From contig NZ_FQWW01000005.1 of the NCBI RefSeq assembly GCF_900129795.1, forward strand, positions 248,001 to 312,000: DNA of 64,000 nucleotides. Reading direction: 5' to 3'. Positions 41,919 to 51,427 of this stretch are shown one piece after another. The notes beneath the pieces were generated by a model. It did not search any database. It was not told where the DNA came from and saw only the letters and a program-made list of their open reading frames with translations. The DNA is from Flavobacterium sp. CF108 (lineage in GTDB: Bacteria > Bacteroidota > Bacteroidia > Flavobacteriales > Flavobacteriaceae). The translations under genes were made by a program, and so were the position numbers. How positions within the stretch are numbered: the stretch's first letter is position 1; every line of letters starts with the position of its first letter.

Positions 41919-43601
41919 TTAAAACTGAAAATATATAAACGGTTGTGAGCCGGCAACTGCTGTTGCGTAAACGATCCAGTAAACGAAGCCCAGAATTATT
42001 GCTTTTATTAGCAATGACGTTTTATCGAAAACTGATTTCATTTTGTCTGTGATAACTTCTGGTAAGAAATGCCAAACGTATCCGAATAACATTAATAAGA
42101 ATACATTTTTATATCCTAAAACTATGGCTTTCCAGTTTTGCGGCTCGAAAGTTAATTGACCAATATTATTGATTACTTGTAATGCTGTTTCAAAATCTCT
42201 GGCGCGGAAGAAAATCCAGCAGAAAACCACAAAATGGAATGTAATTAGAATTGAGAAAAACCTCCATAAGAAATTACTTTTTTCGTCTTTTTTAGAAGGA
42301 AAGAATTCAAGGAAGATTTTGTGAACCGCCAAAGCCAATCCATGTAAAGCACCCCAAACAATGAATTGCGCTCCGGCTCCATGCCACAATCCGCCTAAAA
42401 GCATTGTGGTGAAAAGGTTTAGATTGGTTACTAAAGTTTGTTTTCTTTTATTCGAAAGCAGAAATGATAAACAAAATAACGCAATCGAAATGGATGCAAT
42501 AATCAACGGAATTATGCTGGTATTGTAACTTGTAATTCCCCAAAGCAATAATCCGAAGAAAAATAAACTTGGGAATAAGAATCCGGCGAATGAACCTTCT
42601 CTGTTTCCTCCTATCGAAATGTATAAGAAATCTTTTAACCAGGTTGAAAGTGAAATGTGCCATCTTCTCCAAAAATCTGTAATCGAAGTTGATTTATAAG
42701 GCGTTCTAAAGTTGGCTGGTAATTTGAATCCGAGTAACAAAGCAATACCAATTGCCATATCTGAATATCCTGAGAAATCGCAATAAATCTGGATAGCATA
42801 TCCGTAAGATGCCATTAAATTTTCGAACGAAGTATAAGTCAGTGGGGTATCAAAAACACGATCTACAAAATTTATAGAAATGTAATTTGAAATAACCGTT
42901 TTCTTAATTAATCCGCCAATAATTAAAAACAAAGCGCTGTTTACATCTTGTTTTGTCAGGTTTAATTTCTGATAAATCTGTGGCAGAAAATCTTTTGCGC
43001 GCACGATTGGCCCGGCAACTAACTGCGGGAAAAACGAAACGAAAAACAAGTATTCGATGTAGCTTTTCGTTGGTTTAATTTCTTCGCGATAAATCTCAAT
43101 AATGTAACTCATCGACTGGAAGGTATAAAACGAAATTCCGACAGGAAGGAAAATATCATGAAATTTAAAATCTCCGTTGAACATATCATTGTATGTTCCA
43201 ATCATAAAATTCATGTACTTGAAATAACCCAGTAATCCTAAATTCAGGATTACACTTATTACCAAATATATTTTCTTGGTGGTGACTTTAGTCTCTTTAT
43301 AAATAATTTGGCTCAAGCCATAATCTACAACAGAAGAAAGTAATAATAGTAAAAAGTAAATTCCGCTTGACTTGTAATAAAAGAAAAGCGAGAAGAGAAT
43401 AACATACGTTAGTCTTAAATAAAATGTTTTGCGTAAAAAGCCATACACAAAATAAAAAACAAGAAATAGTCCTAAGAATAAACCTGTATTAAATAATAGT
43501 TTTTCGTCTGGATTATAAATAAACCAGCTTTTAACTTGTTCTATTGTAATTGCACCAAAATTTTGGATGAACCAATTATTGATGTTATCTATTGTTATCA
43601 A
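41919..43601 (-). CDS. MBOAT family O-acyltransferase, AlgI-like
   Basis: A 560-residue polytopic enzyme with about a dozen membrane helices. It moves acyl (usually acetyl) groups across the inner membrane to an exported glycan or other acceptor. The key motifs are DFWRRWHISLSTWLKDFLYI (H315) and GGLWHGAGAQF with the invariant H407, plus FPQLVAGPIVRAKDF and QIYCDFSGYSDMAIG. These match AlgI. Two SGNH-hydrolase genes sit directly upstream (two bases away and overlapping each other), the usual AlgI/AlgJ/AlgX-style partners. The target polymer is unknown; no alginate genes are near. Confidence 0.93.
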   Translation of the reverse strand: MITIDNINNWFIQNFGAITIEQVKSWFIYNPDEKLLFNTGLFLGLFLVFYFVYGFLRKTFYLRLTYVILFSLFFYYKSSGIYFLLLLLSSVVDYGLSQIIYKETKVTTKKIYLVISVILNLGLLGYFKYMNFMIGTYNDMFNGDFKFHDIFLPVGISFYTFQSMSYIIEIYREEIKPTKSYIEYLFFVSFFPQLVAGPIVRAKDFLPQIYQKLNLTKQDVNSALFLIIGGLIKKTVISNYISINFVDRVFDTPLTYTSFENLMASYGYAIQIYCDFSGYSDMAIGIALLLGFKLPANFRTPYKSTSITDFWRRWHISLSTWLKDFLYISIGGNREGSFAGFLFPSLFFFGLLLWGITSYNTSIIPLIIASISIALFCLSFLLSNKRKQTLVTNLNLFTTMLLGGLWHGAGAQFIVWGALHGLALAVHKIFLEFFPSKKDEKSNFLWRFFSILITFHFVVFCWIFFRARDFETALQVINNIGQLTFEPQNWKAIVLGYKNVFLLMLFGYVWHFLPEVITDKMKSVFDKTSLLIKAIILGFVYWIVYATAVAGSQPFIYFQF

Positions 43602-43602
43602 C

Positions 43603-45021
43603 TTACTTCTTTAATTTAAAATTATCGTATGCTTTTAAAAATGCCTCTGAAAACAAATTTCCTTGCTTTTCGTATCCTTTTTTAGAATAATGAACCCAAT
43701 CCGGTCCAATTAATTTTGCTGATTTCAGTTTTCGGATTCCTTCCATTCCGCCAAATTCATCATATAAATCCCAAACGGCAAAACCATCTGTCTGCGCGAT
43801 TTCGATAATTTGTTTGGTGTATTCGTGAATAAATGTGTTTGGTCTTTTTCTAAGCAGAGACGGCGGCGGCGTCATAACAATTATTGGAACATTTATATTC
43901 TGCGCTTTTATATTGCTTATAAACTCTCTTAATTGTTTAATGTAATTTCCCGATTCCAGTTTTTCGTAACTTTCATTTGTTCCGAGTGAAAATACCAGCA
44001 TATCCGGATGTAAAGCTTTTAACTGTTCAAAAAATAATGGATATTTATTATAATCTGAATATTTTGCTCCGTTTACTCCAATGCCGCTGTAAATTAATCC
44101 CGGCGCATCTTTTTCTAAAACAATTCCGTTTAGTTCGAATTTTGAAGCTTTTTTATTCGGAATTAAATAAATCTTATCTAAAGCTTTTTCTGAATTATAA
44201 TAATGTGAATACGAATCAGCTTCCATATTTAAAGAAACATATTCAGATGTTTTTATATTTCTTGACTGCGTTTCGTTTGTTGGAATTTTCAATATTCTCC
44301 CTGCACGAATGTTATTGGATTTTAGCGAGTTTGCTCTTTTTATTTCAGCAATCGAAACGTTGTATTTATCTGCAATTACAGAGATCGCTTCTCCTTTTTT
44401 AATTTTATGTTTAATTATTTTTGGTTCAGCTGTTTCAATAAATTTTGTTTGAGATGCTGTTGACAAATCAAACATGTCTTCGTTTTGAGGCGTTATTATT
44501 TTTATTGAATTGAACTTATATACCGGATCTTTAATATTCAGTTCTAAAACAAATCCGCCAGAATCTCTCCAAAGTCCGATACCGCTTAAACCAACAGGAT
44601 AATTTCTAACCGGATAAATGTTTCGATATGTTTCCCAAACTCTGTTGCAGCGAAAACGCTCGTTATAAGATCCGTTTGTTTTAGCCAATTGATACGGAAA
44701 AACTAATCCACGGCCTGCATTTCCAAATTTTCTTTGCAGATTTTTCCTAATTTCATTGGTCATTAAATCTCCCTGAATGTGAGAATCTCCAATATGAACA
44801 ATATTTATTTTTTGATTGTTGTCGCCTTCATTGTCTTTTAATTTCTTAAAAAAACTTTCTAAAACTGTCGCGTTGTAAATATTATTTCCGTTGAAAGATT
44901 CAACTGTTGTTGAATCGACTTTACTAACCATATTTTTAGTTATTGGAGGTGAAACTGGATTTTGCGGTTTATCATTTGTTGAGAAAAACAGACAACAAAA
45001 GAAAATAATAAGTTTATTCAT
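43603..45021 (-). CDS. SGNH/GDSL hydrolase with an inserted LysM domain
   Basis: A 472-residue exported protein with a short N-terminal hydrophobic signal (1-15). SGNH block I is VHIGDSHIQGD (S80), block III FSLGTNESYE (N349), and block V DWVHYSKKGY (D441, H444), so the catalytic set is complete. Between blocks I and III sits a LysM domain (about 204-247: KHKIKKGEAISVIADKYN and SLKSNNIRAGRILKIP), which normally binds peptidoglycan or chitin-like glycans. In an MBOAT operon this enzyme is likely to transfer or remove acetyl groups on a wall-associated glycan. The next gene, MBOAT, begins two bases downstream. Confidence 0.92.
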   Translation of the reverse strand: MNKLIIFFCCLFFSTNDKPQNPVSPPITKNMVSKVDSTTVESFNGNNIYNATVLESFFKKLKDNEGDNNQKINIVHIGDSHIQGDLMTNEIRKNLQRKFGNAGRGLVFPYQLAKTNGSYNERFRCNRVWETYRNIYPVRNYPVGLSGIGLWRDSGGFVLELNIKDPVYKFNSIKIITPQNEDMFDLSTASQTKFIETAEPKIIKHKIKKGEAISVIADKYNVSIAEIKRANSLKSNNIRAGRILKIPTNETQSRNIKTSEYVSLNMEADSYSHYYNSEKALDKIYLIPNKKASKFELNGIVLEKDAPGLIYSGIGVNGAKYSDYNKYPLFFEQLKALHPDMLVFSLGTNESYEKLESGNYIKQLREFISNIKAQNINVPIIVMTPPPSLLRKRPNTFIHEYTKQIIEIAQTDGFAVWDLYDEFGGMEGIRKLKSAKLIGPDWVHYSKKGYEKQGNLFSEAFLKAYDNFKLKK

Positions 45022-46495
45022 TTACGCTATCTTTTTCTACAGAGACGGAATCTGCTTTGGGTTTTCTAATCGCTTTAGGTCGAACACCAGTTTCACGTTT
45101 TTCGCGTAAAACTTTATATTGCTCGTATCCTTTATTTAACTGACTGTATAACAAATTACCAATTGCTTTTGCGCCTCTTTGGTTAAAGTGTGTGTAATCT
45201 TTATTCGCTTTTGCCGGAGATTCATCCACCCATTTTACCATCGATCCGTCACCGCCCATCAAGGTATATAAATTTACAAATCCTGATTCGGTTTCTAAAG
45301 CGTATTTTTTCTGCGCTTTCATTAAAGGAACAACTGCAGAATCTGTTTTCATTTCTAAATCATATTTAGTCGATTTATCTGCTGTTGAAACAATTAAAAT
45401 AGAAACTCCAGGAAATGATTCTTTTATTTTATTTACGGTTTTTGTCATTCCTTTTTCATACCAGAAATAGTTTTTGGTTCCGTAATTCAAAACGTTAGTT
45501 CCGTAATGAAGTACAATTAAATCGTATTTCAGGTTGTTATCAAAAGCCTGCATTACGCTGGCATCAAACATAGAAATTGGTAATCCTGAATTTCCTCTTT
45601 GAGAGAAATTATCAACATGAACACCAATGCCGTTATCAAAATTAAATCCATAAATTGGAATTGAATCGGCGTGAATAAAGTTTGCTTTGAAAGCTTTTAT
45701 ACTTCCCGAAGTAACTTTTAAAGTGTTTACTAAGTTGTTTGGAGAAAGACTTTTTTTCAAGGTATCTTTTCCGATAATGAAATTTACGTTTCCTCTTTTA
45801 GATGATCTTCCGTAAAATAAGGTTGGATTATCTAAAGTCGTTGTATGTTTTGGAAGTCCGGCTTCATACTGAACCCAAGTTGGGTTTGTCTGATCATTTG
45901 CAAAAAACACATGTCCGTTTACACCAAAAGGACTTGCCGGTCTTTTTACATTTAGGTACGATTGTGTTTTCCAGTTTTTAGAATAGGTAGCTTTTACTGA
46001 ACCTCTTGACGCTGCAGATTCTGAAGTTATGGATACGAAACCAACTCCGTTTCCGCCAAAACGGTCCTGATAATTGTTACGCACATCCTGAACAATTAAA
46101 TCTCCATCGGTCATAGAATCTCCGTAATAAGCAATTCTAACATGCCTTTGCGGATTCTGCTCCAGTTGGTATAATTTTTCGTAAAAAGAAATCAGGTATT
46201 GATATCCTTTGTAATTATCGAAGGTTTCAGACGGAAATTCGATCCCTTCAGAAGCATCGTAAACAATTTTTTGCTGGCCTAATCTACGCTCGCTTTCTTC
46301 GATACTGTCACTCTTTAGCGACAATGAATCTTTTGCTACTGACTCCAGAAGCAGGCTGTCTATAAGTACATTTTTGGAATCTACTTTACTATCAGAAAAT
46401 ATTTTATCTGGTAAGATTTGTTTAAAACCAATAAAAGCAACAAATGCTAATGCTACGATTGCGAAAGATTGAAAGAAATATGACTTAGTATTCAC
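45014..46495 (-). CDS. Membrane-anchored SGNH/GDSL hydrolase
   Basis: A 493-residue protein with an N-terminal signal-anchor (about 7-25). SGNH block I is AYYGDSMTDGD (S127), block III LHYGTNVLNYG (N334), and block V DYTHFNQRGA (D433, H436). The region between blocks I and III is long (about 200 residues) and beta-rich, like a carbohydrate-binding module. The basic tail (RKPKADSVSVEKDSVNE) is low complexity. It is the first gene of the SGNH-SGNH-MBOAT unit and its stop overlaps the next gene's start by eight bases. A minus -7 TATCTTTG at 46580-46587 may be the operon promoter. Confidence 0.9.
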   Translation of the reverse strand: MNTKSYFFQSFAIVALAFVAFIGFKQILPDKIFSDSKVDSKNVLIDSLLLESVAKDSLSLKSDSIEESERRLGQQKIVYDASEGIEFPSETFDNYKGYQYLISFYEKLYQLEQNPQRHVRIAYYGDSMTDGDLIVQDVRNNYQDRFGGNGVGFVSITSESAASRGSVKATYSKNWKTQSYLNVKRPASPFGVNGHVFFANDQTNPTWVQYEAGLPKHTTTLDNPTLFYGRSSKRGNVNFIIGKDTLKKSLSPNNLVNTLKVTSGSIKAFKANFIHADSIPIYGFNFDNGIGVHVDNFSQRGNSGLPISMFDASVMQAFDNNLKYDLIVLHYGTNVLNYGTKNYFWYEKGMTKTVNKIKESFPGVSILIVSTADKSTKYDLEMKTDSAVVPLMKAQKKYALETESGFVNLYTLMGGDGSMVKWVDESPAKANKDYTHFNQRGAKAIGNLLYSQLNKGYEQYKVLREKRETGVRPKAIRKPKADSVSVEKDSVNE

Positions 46496-46620
46496 TTAAT
46501 AAATTAAATTTAAAGAAATAACTACGAATATTTAAAATTGTTGTAAAATTCCTATTAATTCGTAATGTATAAATGTAGACAAAGATAGAATTAAACATTC
46601 ATTTTTAATAATAAAGAAAT

Positions 46621-46651
46621 AAAAAAAAGAGGTTAGATAAATCTAACCTCT
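46621..46651 (-). terminator. Rho-independent terminator after hmuY
   Basis: Arms AGAGGTTAGAT (46628-46638) and ATCTAACCTCT (46641-46651), two-base loop, followed on the minus strand by a long T-run. It lies 105 bases after the hmuY stop. Confidence 0.9.
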
Positions 46652-46755
46652 AAATCAAAAAAAAATAAAAAAACAAAGCTAATGATTAACTAAATTTTTT
46701 ATGTTGAAGCATCATAAATTAGAATGAAATAATCTTTATATTTCTTCATTATAAA

Positions 46756-48174
46756 TTATTTTAAGATAGCGTATTGAAATTTAGGGAAACCTCTTTCACC
46801 TGTAGCGCTTGCTCCACCAGTAAATTTCAATTTGTAGATATTTCCTGCAGGATCTTTAACTACGAAGAAACGATCCGTTTTTAATACAAATTGAGAAACA
46901 GGAATTCCATCAGCTCCTACTGCGCTTGTACTTCTCCAGTTTGAACCAATATTTCTTTGGTCTTCTGTAAATTTAGCGTTATCAACATTAGCTAACGTAA
47001 ATGCATCATATGTAAAAGCAGTTGTAAGTACTTGATATGCTTTTGCACCTCCTTTTAAGTTACTCAATACAAAATCTGGGTAATAGTAAGGTGTAGGCGT
47101 AGCACCTGGAATTATGTTTGTAAACGTTGTAAAGTTAAGATCCCATTGTGCTTTTTGAGGCTCAACATCAACTGTTTTCTTGTCTAATAAACTAAAGAAT
47201 GTAAAGTTAAATGTTGCGTTTTTAGATACTATAACTTCGCTATGAGTTGTTGCAGCAATATCAGCGTATTGAACTTTATAATCATTACCACTTTTCAAAA
47301 CTCTGATTTTTTTCCATCCTCTTGAACTTCCACCAGCAGATCCTTCAGATCCTGAAGCAGGTGTAGTTGTTGAAGGATTACTTCCCATATTGATTAAGTA
47401 AACTTTGTTTTCAGAATCTGTAGCAGAAACTTCAGCAATAGCAGTTGTTTTAGTAAAATCTCCAGTTGGATCATCAATTTGAGTTGCATTTCCTTGTCCT
47501 TGAGAAATAATCATAGTTTCATCAGCTACCTGAACTTCATCAATATTTGAAGTTGGTAATAATTTAGCAGCCATTTTTAAAGAGCTGTTTAATACTACTC
47601 TAAATTTATCTCCTGAATAGAATCCTAAATCCCAAGATGTTCTAACAACTTTTGTCATAGTTCCACTGCTCAAATCAACATAAACTTGATTTGGCTCTAA
47701 AGAACCTCCAACTTCTGGAGACAAAGCGCTTCCTAATGAAGCAGTTTCAGTAAAGTTTACCTGGATAGATTTGTTTTCAGCAATTGTAGTATTGATAGTA
47801 GCACTTACAATTGTAAAAACAACTTTTTTAGTTTTATTTTCACCTTCTACAGCATCTATTAACTTGTTAAAAGTAAAACTTACAGAAGAAACATTTTGTC
47901 CAAAAGGAACTACTACCGTTTTTGCTATAGCAGCTGGTAAAGTTGTAAAGTCTGTACCACTAACAACATCAGTTTCAACAAATGATAATGTTACTGTTCC
48001 TGCAGCAGCAGTAGGAGTAGCAAATTTTATTTCGATTGGAGTTGCTGCAGCAGTTAAGTTAACTGAAGTTGCTGCAAAAGCAATTGAATTTACAACAGGT
48101 GCATCATCGTCACTATTACAAGCTGTAAAAGCAAGTAAAACGAAAGAAAGGATTAAAATAAAGTTTTTTTTCAT
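46756..48174 (-). CDS. HmuY family haem-binding lipoprotein with an N-terminal Calx-beta-like domain
   Basis: A 472-residue lipoprotein: the signal ends in LLAFTAC with lipidated C19 and a following acidic stretch (NSDDDAPVV). Residues about 25-145 form a beta-sandwich rich in V, T and A that reads like a Calx-beta/immunoglobulin fold (VPFGQNVSSVSFTFNKLID). Residues about 160-472 match HmuY: VYVDLSSGTMTKVVRTSWDL, GFYSGDKFRVVLNSSLKMAAK. HmuY takes haem from host or environmental haemoproteins and hands it to a TonB-dependent receptor. The receptor gene is 12 bases upstream in the same operon. It is about twice the length of the classical HmuY. Confidence 0.9.
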   Translation of the reverse strand: MKKNFILILSFVLLAFTACNSDDDAPVVNSIAFAATSVNLTAAATPIEIKFATPTAAAGTVTLSFVETDVVSGTDFTTLPAAIAKTVVVPFGQNVSSVSFTFNKLIDAVEGENKTKKVVFTIVSATINTTIAENKSIQVNFTETASLGSALSPEVGGSLEPNQVYVDLSSGTMTKVVRTSWDLGFYSGDKFRVVLNSSLKMAAKLLPTSNIDEVQVADETMIISQGQGNATQIDDPTGDFTKTTAIAEVSATDSENKVYLINMGSNPSTTTPASGSEGSAGGSSRGWKKIRVLKSGNDYKVQYADIAATTHSEVIVSKNATFNFTFFSLLDKKTVDVEPQKAQWDLNFTTFTNIIPGATPTPYYYPDFVLSNLKGGAKAYQVLTTAFTYDAFTLANVDNAKFTEDQRNIGSNWRSTSAVGADGIPVSQFVLKTDRFFVVKDPAGNIYKLKFTGGASATGERGFPKFQYAILK

Positions 48175-48186
48175 GGTATTTATATA

Positions 48187-50346
48187 TTAATTAAAATTTA
48201 GGTTATACGTAAGTTTAAGAAAATAGGAGCGCCCATATCCTAACAGCAAATCTGAACTTCCAGAAGCATGAGCTCCTCCTCCAGTGGAACCTCCTCCATT
48301 TTGAATCGTTTGCACACTTGTAATATCAAATAAGTTTCTAGCTCCAATAGTGACTTCAAATTGGTTCTTAAAGAATAATTTACGAATAGAAGCATCCATC
48401 CAGCTATAAGGTTTTATTTCACTTAAAAAGAATTTAGTACTTCCATCTGTATCTGTTCCTGCTACAAATTGTTGTTGTTCTCCATTGTATTTATAAAACA
48501 AAGCAATCAAAGTATTCCATTTAGGAATGTTGTATGAAATATTAGAATTTAAACGTAACGAATACAGGAATTTATCATCCGAAGTTACATTCACAGCTGC
48601 TAAATCTAATTTTCGAGAAATTCCAACTAAAGCAGCACCAACTTGCACATTCCAATTTTTATAAGAATATTGTTCTGTAGTTGAAATATTCCACATTTTA
48701 TATTTATTGATATTTACATATCTGTAATTTTGAGTAGGAGTTGCTTGAGTCATTACCAAATCAATTCTGTCATCTACATCCATATAAGTTACTGCCAGAT
48801 TATTTGCAATTTGAGCTCCTGAATTAAAAAGACAAGATCTTTTAAAACTTAATTCATAAGAAGTACTTTGCTCTGGAACTAAATCCGGATTACCCTGAAG
48901 ATTATGATTTGAATCGACAAAATAGGTGTATAATTCATCAAAATTTGGTGTGCGATACGCTTTTCCAACTGAGGCTCTAGCTTCTAAACCTTTTTTGAAT
49001 AGATATCTTAAACCTAAAGAACTTGCATATTGATTATCAAAATATGATTGAAAAGAATATCGGATTCCTGGACGAATAGAGAATTTGTCTGTCAAATTAA
49101 TTTCGGCTACTGTAAAAATGTCGTAATTTTCGAATTTCCTTCTGATATCTGTTAATTGCTGGTTATCATCTTTAAAGGTTCCGGCCGTTGCATCATAAAA
49201 TCCATTTTCATTTGTGATCTCATATCCCAATTGAAAATCAACTTTTTTACTGTTAAAGAAATTGCTTAAAGTTCCCGTAGAATAAAAGACTTCTTTAGAT
49301 TGATAAGTTTGTCTCTGATTATCAAATTCATTTCCTGTTTCAATTTGATAATTGAATTTCTCTACATCACGTTCTTGTTTTTGTTCAGAAACCGAAATAT
49401 TATAGTTTAGTTTAGAGAAAAGTTTTCCGTTAGAATTTAAATGATGAAAATAACGGTTGGTAATGTAGCGTCTGTCATTTGCAAAATAAGTCTCTGGAAA
49501 AGGGTAATTATCCTGAGGAACTAAGATTGGATTGTAATAATGAACATTTTCTCCGTAGTAATCAAATTTGTAGAAAATCCTAAAATCATTTTTCTGATAT
49601 CCTAAAATTGCATTTCCTACCAGCTGCTCTTTTGGAAGTTGCGTATATCCTCTTAAACCATCGTTTAAATCGTAATCTTTACCTTCTCTATTATCAAAAT
49701 ATCCTGCAAAATCATTGCGGTTTCCTCCAACATTTATAAACCAATTTTCGTTAAAATTGTGTGCTATTTTAGCAGACTGGATATGACGACCTTTATCGAA
49801 CAGAGCATATTCATTCCCAACTGTTTCTTCCTGAACAGTTGCTGCTATCTGCCATTTATATCCGCCTCCTTTTTTTGTTATAATATTTAAAACACCGCTT
49901 ACAGCATTTGCACCATGTGTAACCCCCATTGAGCCTTCTATAATTTCGATACGCTCAACGTCATCAAGGTTTACTTGAGTTAAATCGACATTTGTTCCCA
50001 TTCCAGTATCACTTACTAAAGGAATATTGTCAACTAAAATTTTAAAATATTGTGAATCCAGTCCAAACATAGATACTGTAGAACGTCCATCTTCTCCACT
50101 AGTTTTAATAGTAATATTTAAATACTGATTTAAAACATCCGAAAGATTATTTGCGGCCAATTGTTTTATAGTCTCTTTTGAGATCACTCGAACATTAAAT
50201 ACAGATTTCTTAATAGATTGTGGTTCAAACTGGCCTGTAACAACCACTTCAGAAAGTTTTTCTCGAGACGCAATAGTGTCTTTTTGCTGTGCAAAAGAAA
50301 TTTGACAGAAAGTTAATACAGCAAAAAGTGGTAGTTTTATTTTCAT
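48187..50346 (-). CDS. TonB-dependent outer-membrane receptor of the HmuY locus
   Basis: A 719-residue receptor with a signal peptide (1-19, SFAQ). The TonB box region is EKLSEVVVTGQ; the plug holds NLSDVLNQYLNITIKTSGED, QYFKILVDNIPLVSDTG and VERIEIIEGSMGVTHGANAV read in parts. The rest is a beta-barrel with alternating aromatic strands, ending in aromatic residues (YNLNFN). No carboxypeptidase-like N-terminal domain is present, so it is not a SusC-type receptor. Adjacent to hmuY and divergent from DUF6607, it is predicted to import haem or an iron complex; the substrate is inferred from the neighbour. Confidence 0.92.
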   Translation of the reverse strand: MKIKLPLFAVLTFCQISFAQQKDTIASREKLSEVVVTGQFEPQSIKKSVFNVRVISKETIKQLAANNLSDVLNQYLNITIKTSGEDGRSTVSMFGLDSQYFKILVDNIPLVSDTGMGTNVDLTQVNLDDVERIEIIEGSMGVTHGANAVSGVLNIITKKGGGYKWQIAATVQEETVGNEYALFDKGRHIQSAKIAHNFNENWFINVGGNRNDFAGYFDNREGKDYDLNDGLRGYTQLPKEQLVGNAILGYQKNDFRIFYKFDYYGENVHYYNPILVPQDNYPFPETYFANDRRYITNRYFHHLNSNGKLFSKLNYNISVSEQKQERDVEKFNYQIETGNEFDNQRQTYQSKEVFYSTGTLSNFFNSKKVDFQLGYEITNENGFYDATAGTFKDDNQQLTDIRRKFENYDIFTVAEINLTDKFSIRPGIRYSFQSYFDNQYASSLGLRYLFKKGLEARASVGKAYRTPNFDELYTYFVDSNHNLQGNPDLVPEQSTSYELSFKRSCLFNSGAQIANNLAVTYMDVDDRIDLVMTQATPTQNYRYVNINKYKMWNISTTEQYSYKNWNVQVGAALVGISRKLDLAAVNVTSDDKFLYSLRLNSNISYNIPKWNTLIALFYKYNGEQQQFVAGTDTDGSTKFFLSEIKPYSWMDASIRKLFFKNQFEVTIGARNLFDITSVQTIQNGGGSTGGGAHASGSSDLLLGYGRSYFLKLTYNLNFN

Positions 50347-50374
50347 TATTTTTATTCAGTCTTAATAATCGATG

Positions 50375-50382
50375 CAAATATA
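50375..50382 (-). promoter_or_regulatory. -7 element of the receptor-hmuY operon
   Basis: Minus-strand TATATTTG is a perfect -7 match 28 bases ahead of the receptor start. No convincing -33 is seen. It lies back to back with the DUF6607 promoter. Confidence 0.5.
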
Positions 50383-50395
50383 TAACTATTTTTAA

Positions 50396-50422
50396 TTGTT
50401 CTAAATAAAATTTATATATTTG
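50396..50422 (+). promoter_or_regulatory. Promoter of the DUF6607 gene
   Basis: Plus-strand -33 TTG (50396-50398) and -7 TATATTTG (50415-50422), 16-base spacer, 26 bases ahead of the ATG. Confidence 0.6.
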
Positions 50423-50448
50423 CAAAAATTAAAAACAAATAATAAGTT

Positions 50449-51354
50449 ATGATTTCAAAAAGCCTTTATTTTTCAGCCATTATGGCTTTAACATGCAGCC
50501 TAGGTTTCAGTCAGGACGCAAAAAAACAACAAGACATAAAATCAATTAAATCTATGTGTGGTTGTTATGAAGTGAAGTTCAACTTTGCAGAAACTTTTCA
50601 ATATGCTAAAGATTCGGCTACATACAAACCTTCACAAACTAAACATGAATCTGCTTTAGAGTGGGTTGAATTGTTAGAAGATACTCCAAACAAAATCGTT
50701 ATGCAGCACTTATTAATCGTAAGTGATGATATGATTATCAAACACTGGAGACAAGATTGGTTATTTGAAAACACAGACTTATATTCTTTTGATAAAGGAA
50801 CATCTTGGAAATATAAAAAGCTTGACAAAAAAGCTGTTAAAGGTCAATGGACTCAAAAAGTATATCAGGTAGATGATAGTCCAAGATATGAAGGATCTTC
50901 AACTTGGGTACATGTTGACGGACAAGATTACTGGACTAACGTTGCTGATGCTCCACTTCCTAGAAGAGAGCAGACAAAACGTAATGACTATAATGTTTTA
51001 AAAAGAAGAAATATTCACGAAATTACTGCTACAGGATGGAATCATGAGCAAGATAATGATAAACTTATTCGTGATGACGCTGGAAAAGATGTTTTGTTAG
51101 CACAAGAAAAAGGATTTGACGTTTATACTAAAGTTCCAGATATAAAATGTGTCGCTGCTCAAAAATGGTGGAAAGAAAATAATGTTCTTTGGAAAAATGT
51201 TCGTGATAAATGGCAGACTCTTTTTGACAGAAATAAAGACTTAAACTTAGAAGCTAAAGTTGATAGAAAAGCGCTTTATTCTCTTTTGTTTGATTTAAAA
51301 CCAACAGCAACAAAAGCAGAATCTGATGCAATTATCGACAAATTCGTAAAATAA
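50449..51354 (+). CDS. DUF6607 family exported protein
   Basis: A 301-residue protein with a signal peptide (1-22, LGFSQ). The mature start carries SMCGCYEVKFNFAETFQY, then a beta-rich central region with many aromatic residues (IIKHWRQDWLFENTDLYSFD, RYEGSSTWVHVDGQDYW) and a helical C terminus. I assign it to DUF6607, a Bacteroidota family that in my recollection commonly lies beside HmuY genes. It shares a 102-base divergent promoter region with the receptor-hmuY operon, so coregulation by haem or iron is likely. The biochemical role is unknown. Confidence 0.8.
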   Translation: MISKSLYFSAIMALTCSLGFSQDAKKQQDIKSIKSMCGCYEVKFNFAETFQYAKDSATYKPSQTKHESALEWVELLEDTPNKIVMQHLLIVSDDMIIKHWRQDWLFENTDLYSFDKGTSWKYKKLDKKAVKGQWTQKVYQVDDSPRYEGSSTWVHVDGQDYWTNVADAPLPRREQTKRNDYNVLKRRNIHEITATGWNHEQDNDKLIRDDAGKDVLLAQEKGFDVYTKVPDIKCVAAQKWWKENNVLWKNVRDKWQTLFDRNKDLNLEAKVDRKALYSLLFDLKPTATKAESDAIIDKFVK

Positions 51355-51374
51355 AAAATGTTTGTGTTAGTTGT

Positions 51375-51410
51375 AAAAAAGCCGGTAATTTTAAGATTAC
51401 CGGCTTTTTT
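51375..51410. terminator. Bidirectional terminator
   Basis: Fifteen-base arms 51375-51389 and 51396-51410 (core GCCGGTAAT / ATTACCGGC) with A- and T-runs serve the DUF6607 gene and the convergent susD-like gene. Confidence 0.93.
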
Positions 51411-51427
51411 TTCTATACTAAAATTGG

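Noticed and set aside
43977..44402. Plus-strand open frame of 141 codons opposite the LysM-SGNH gene
   Set aside because: It is a shadow of a well-supported gene with intact catalytic motifs.
47771..48190. Plus-strand open frame of 139 codons opposite hmuY
   Set aside because: Its composition reflects the threonine/alanine-rich Calx-beta-like region on the other strand.
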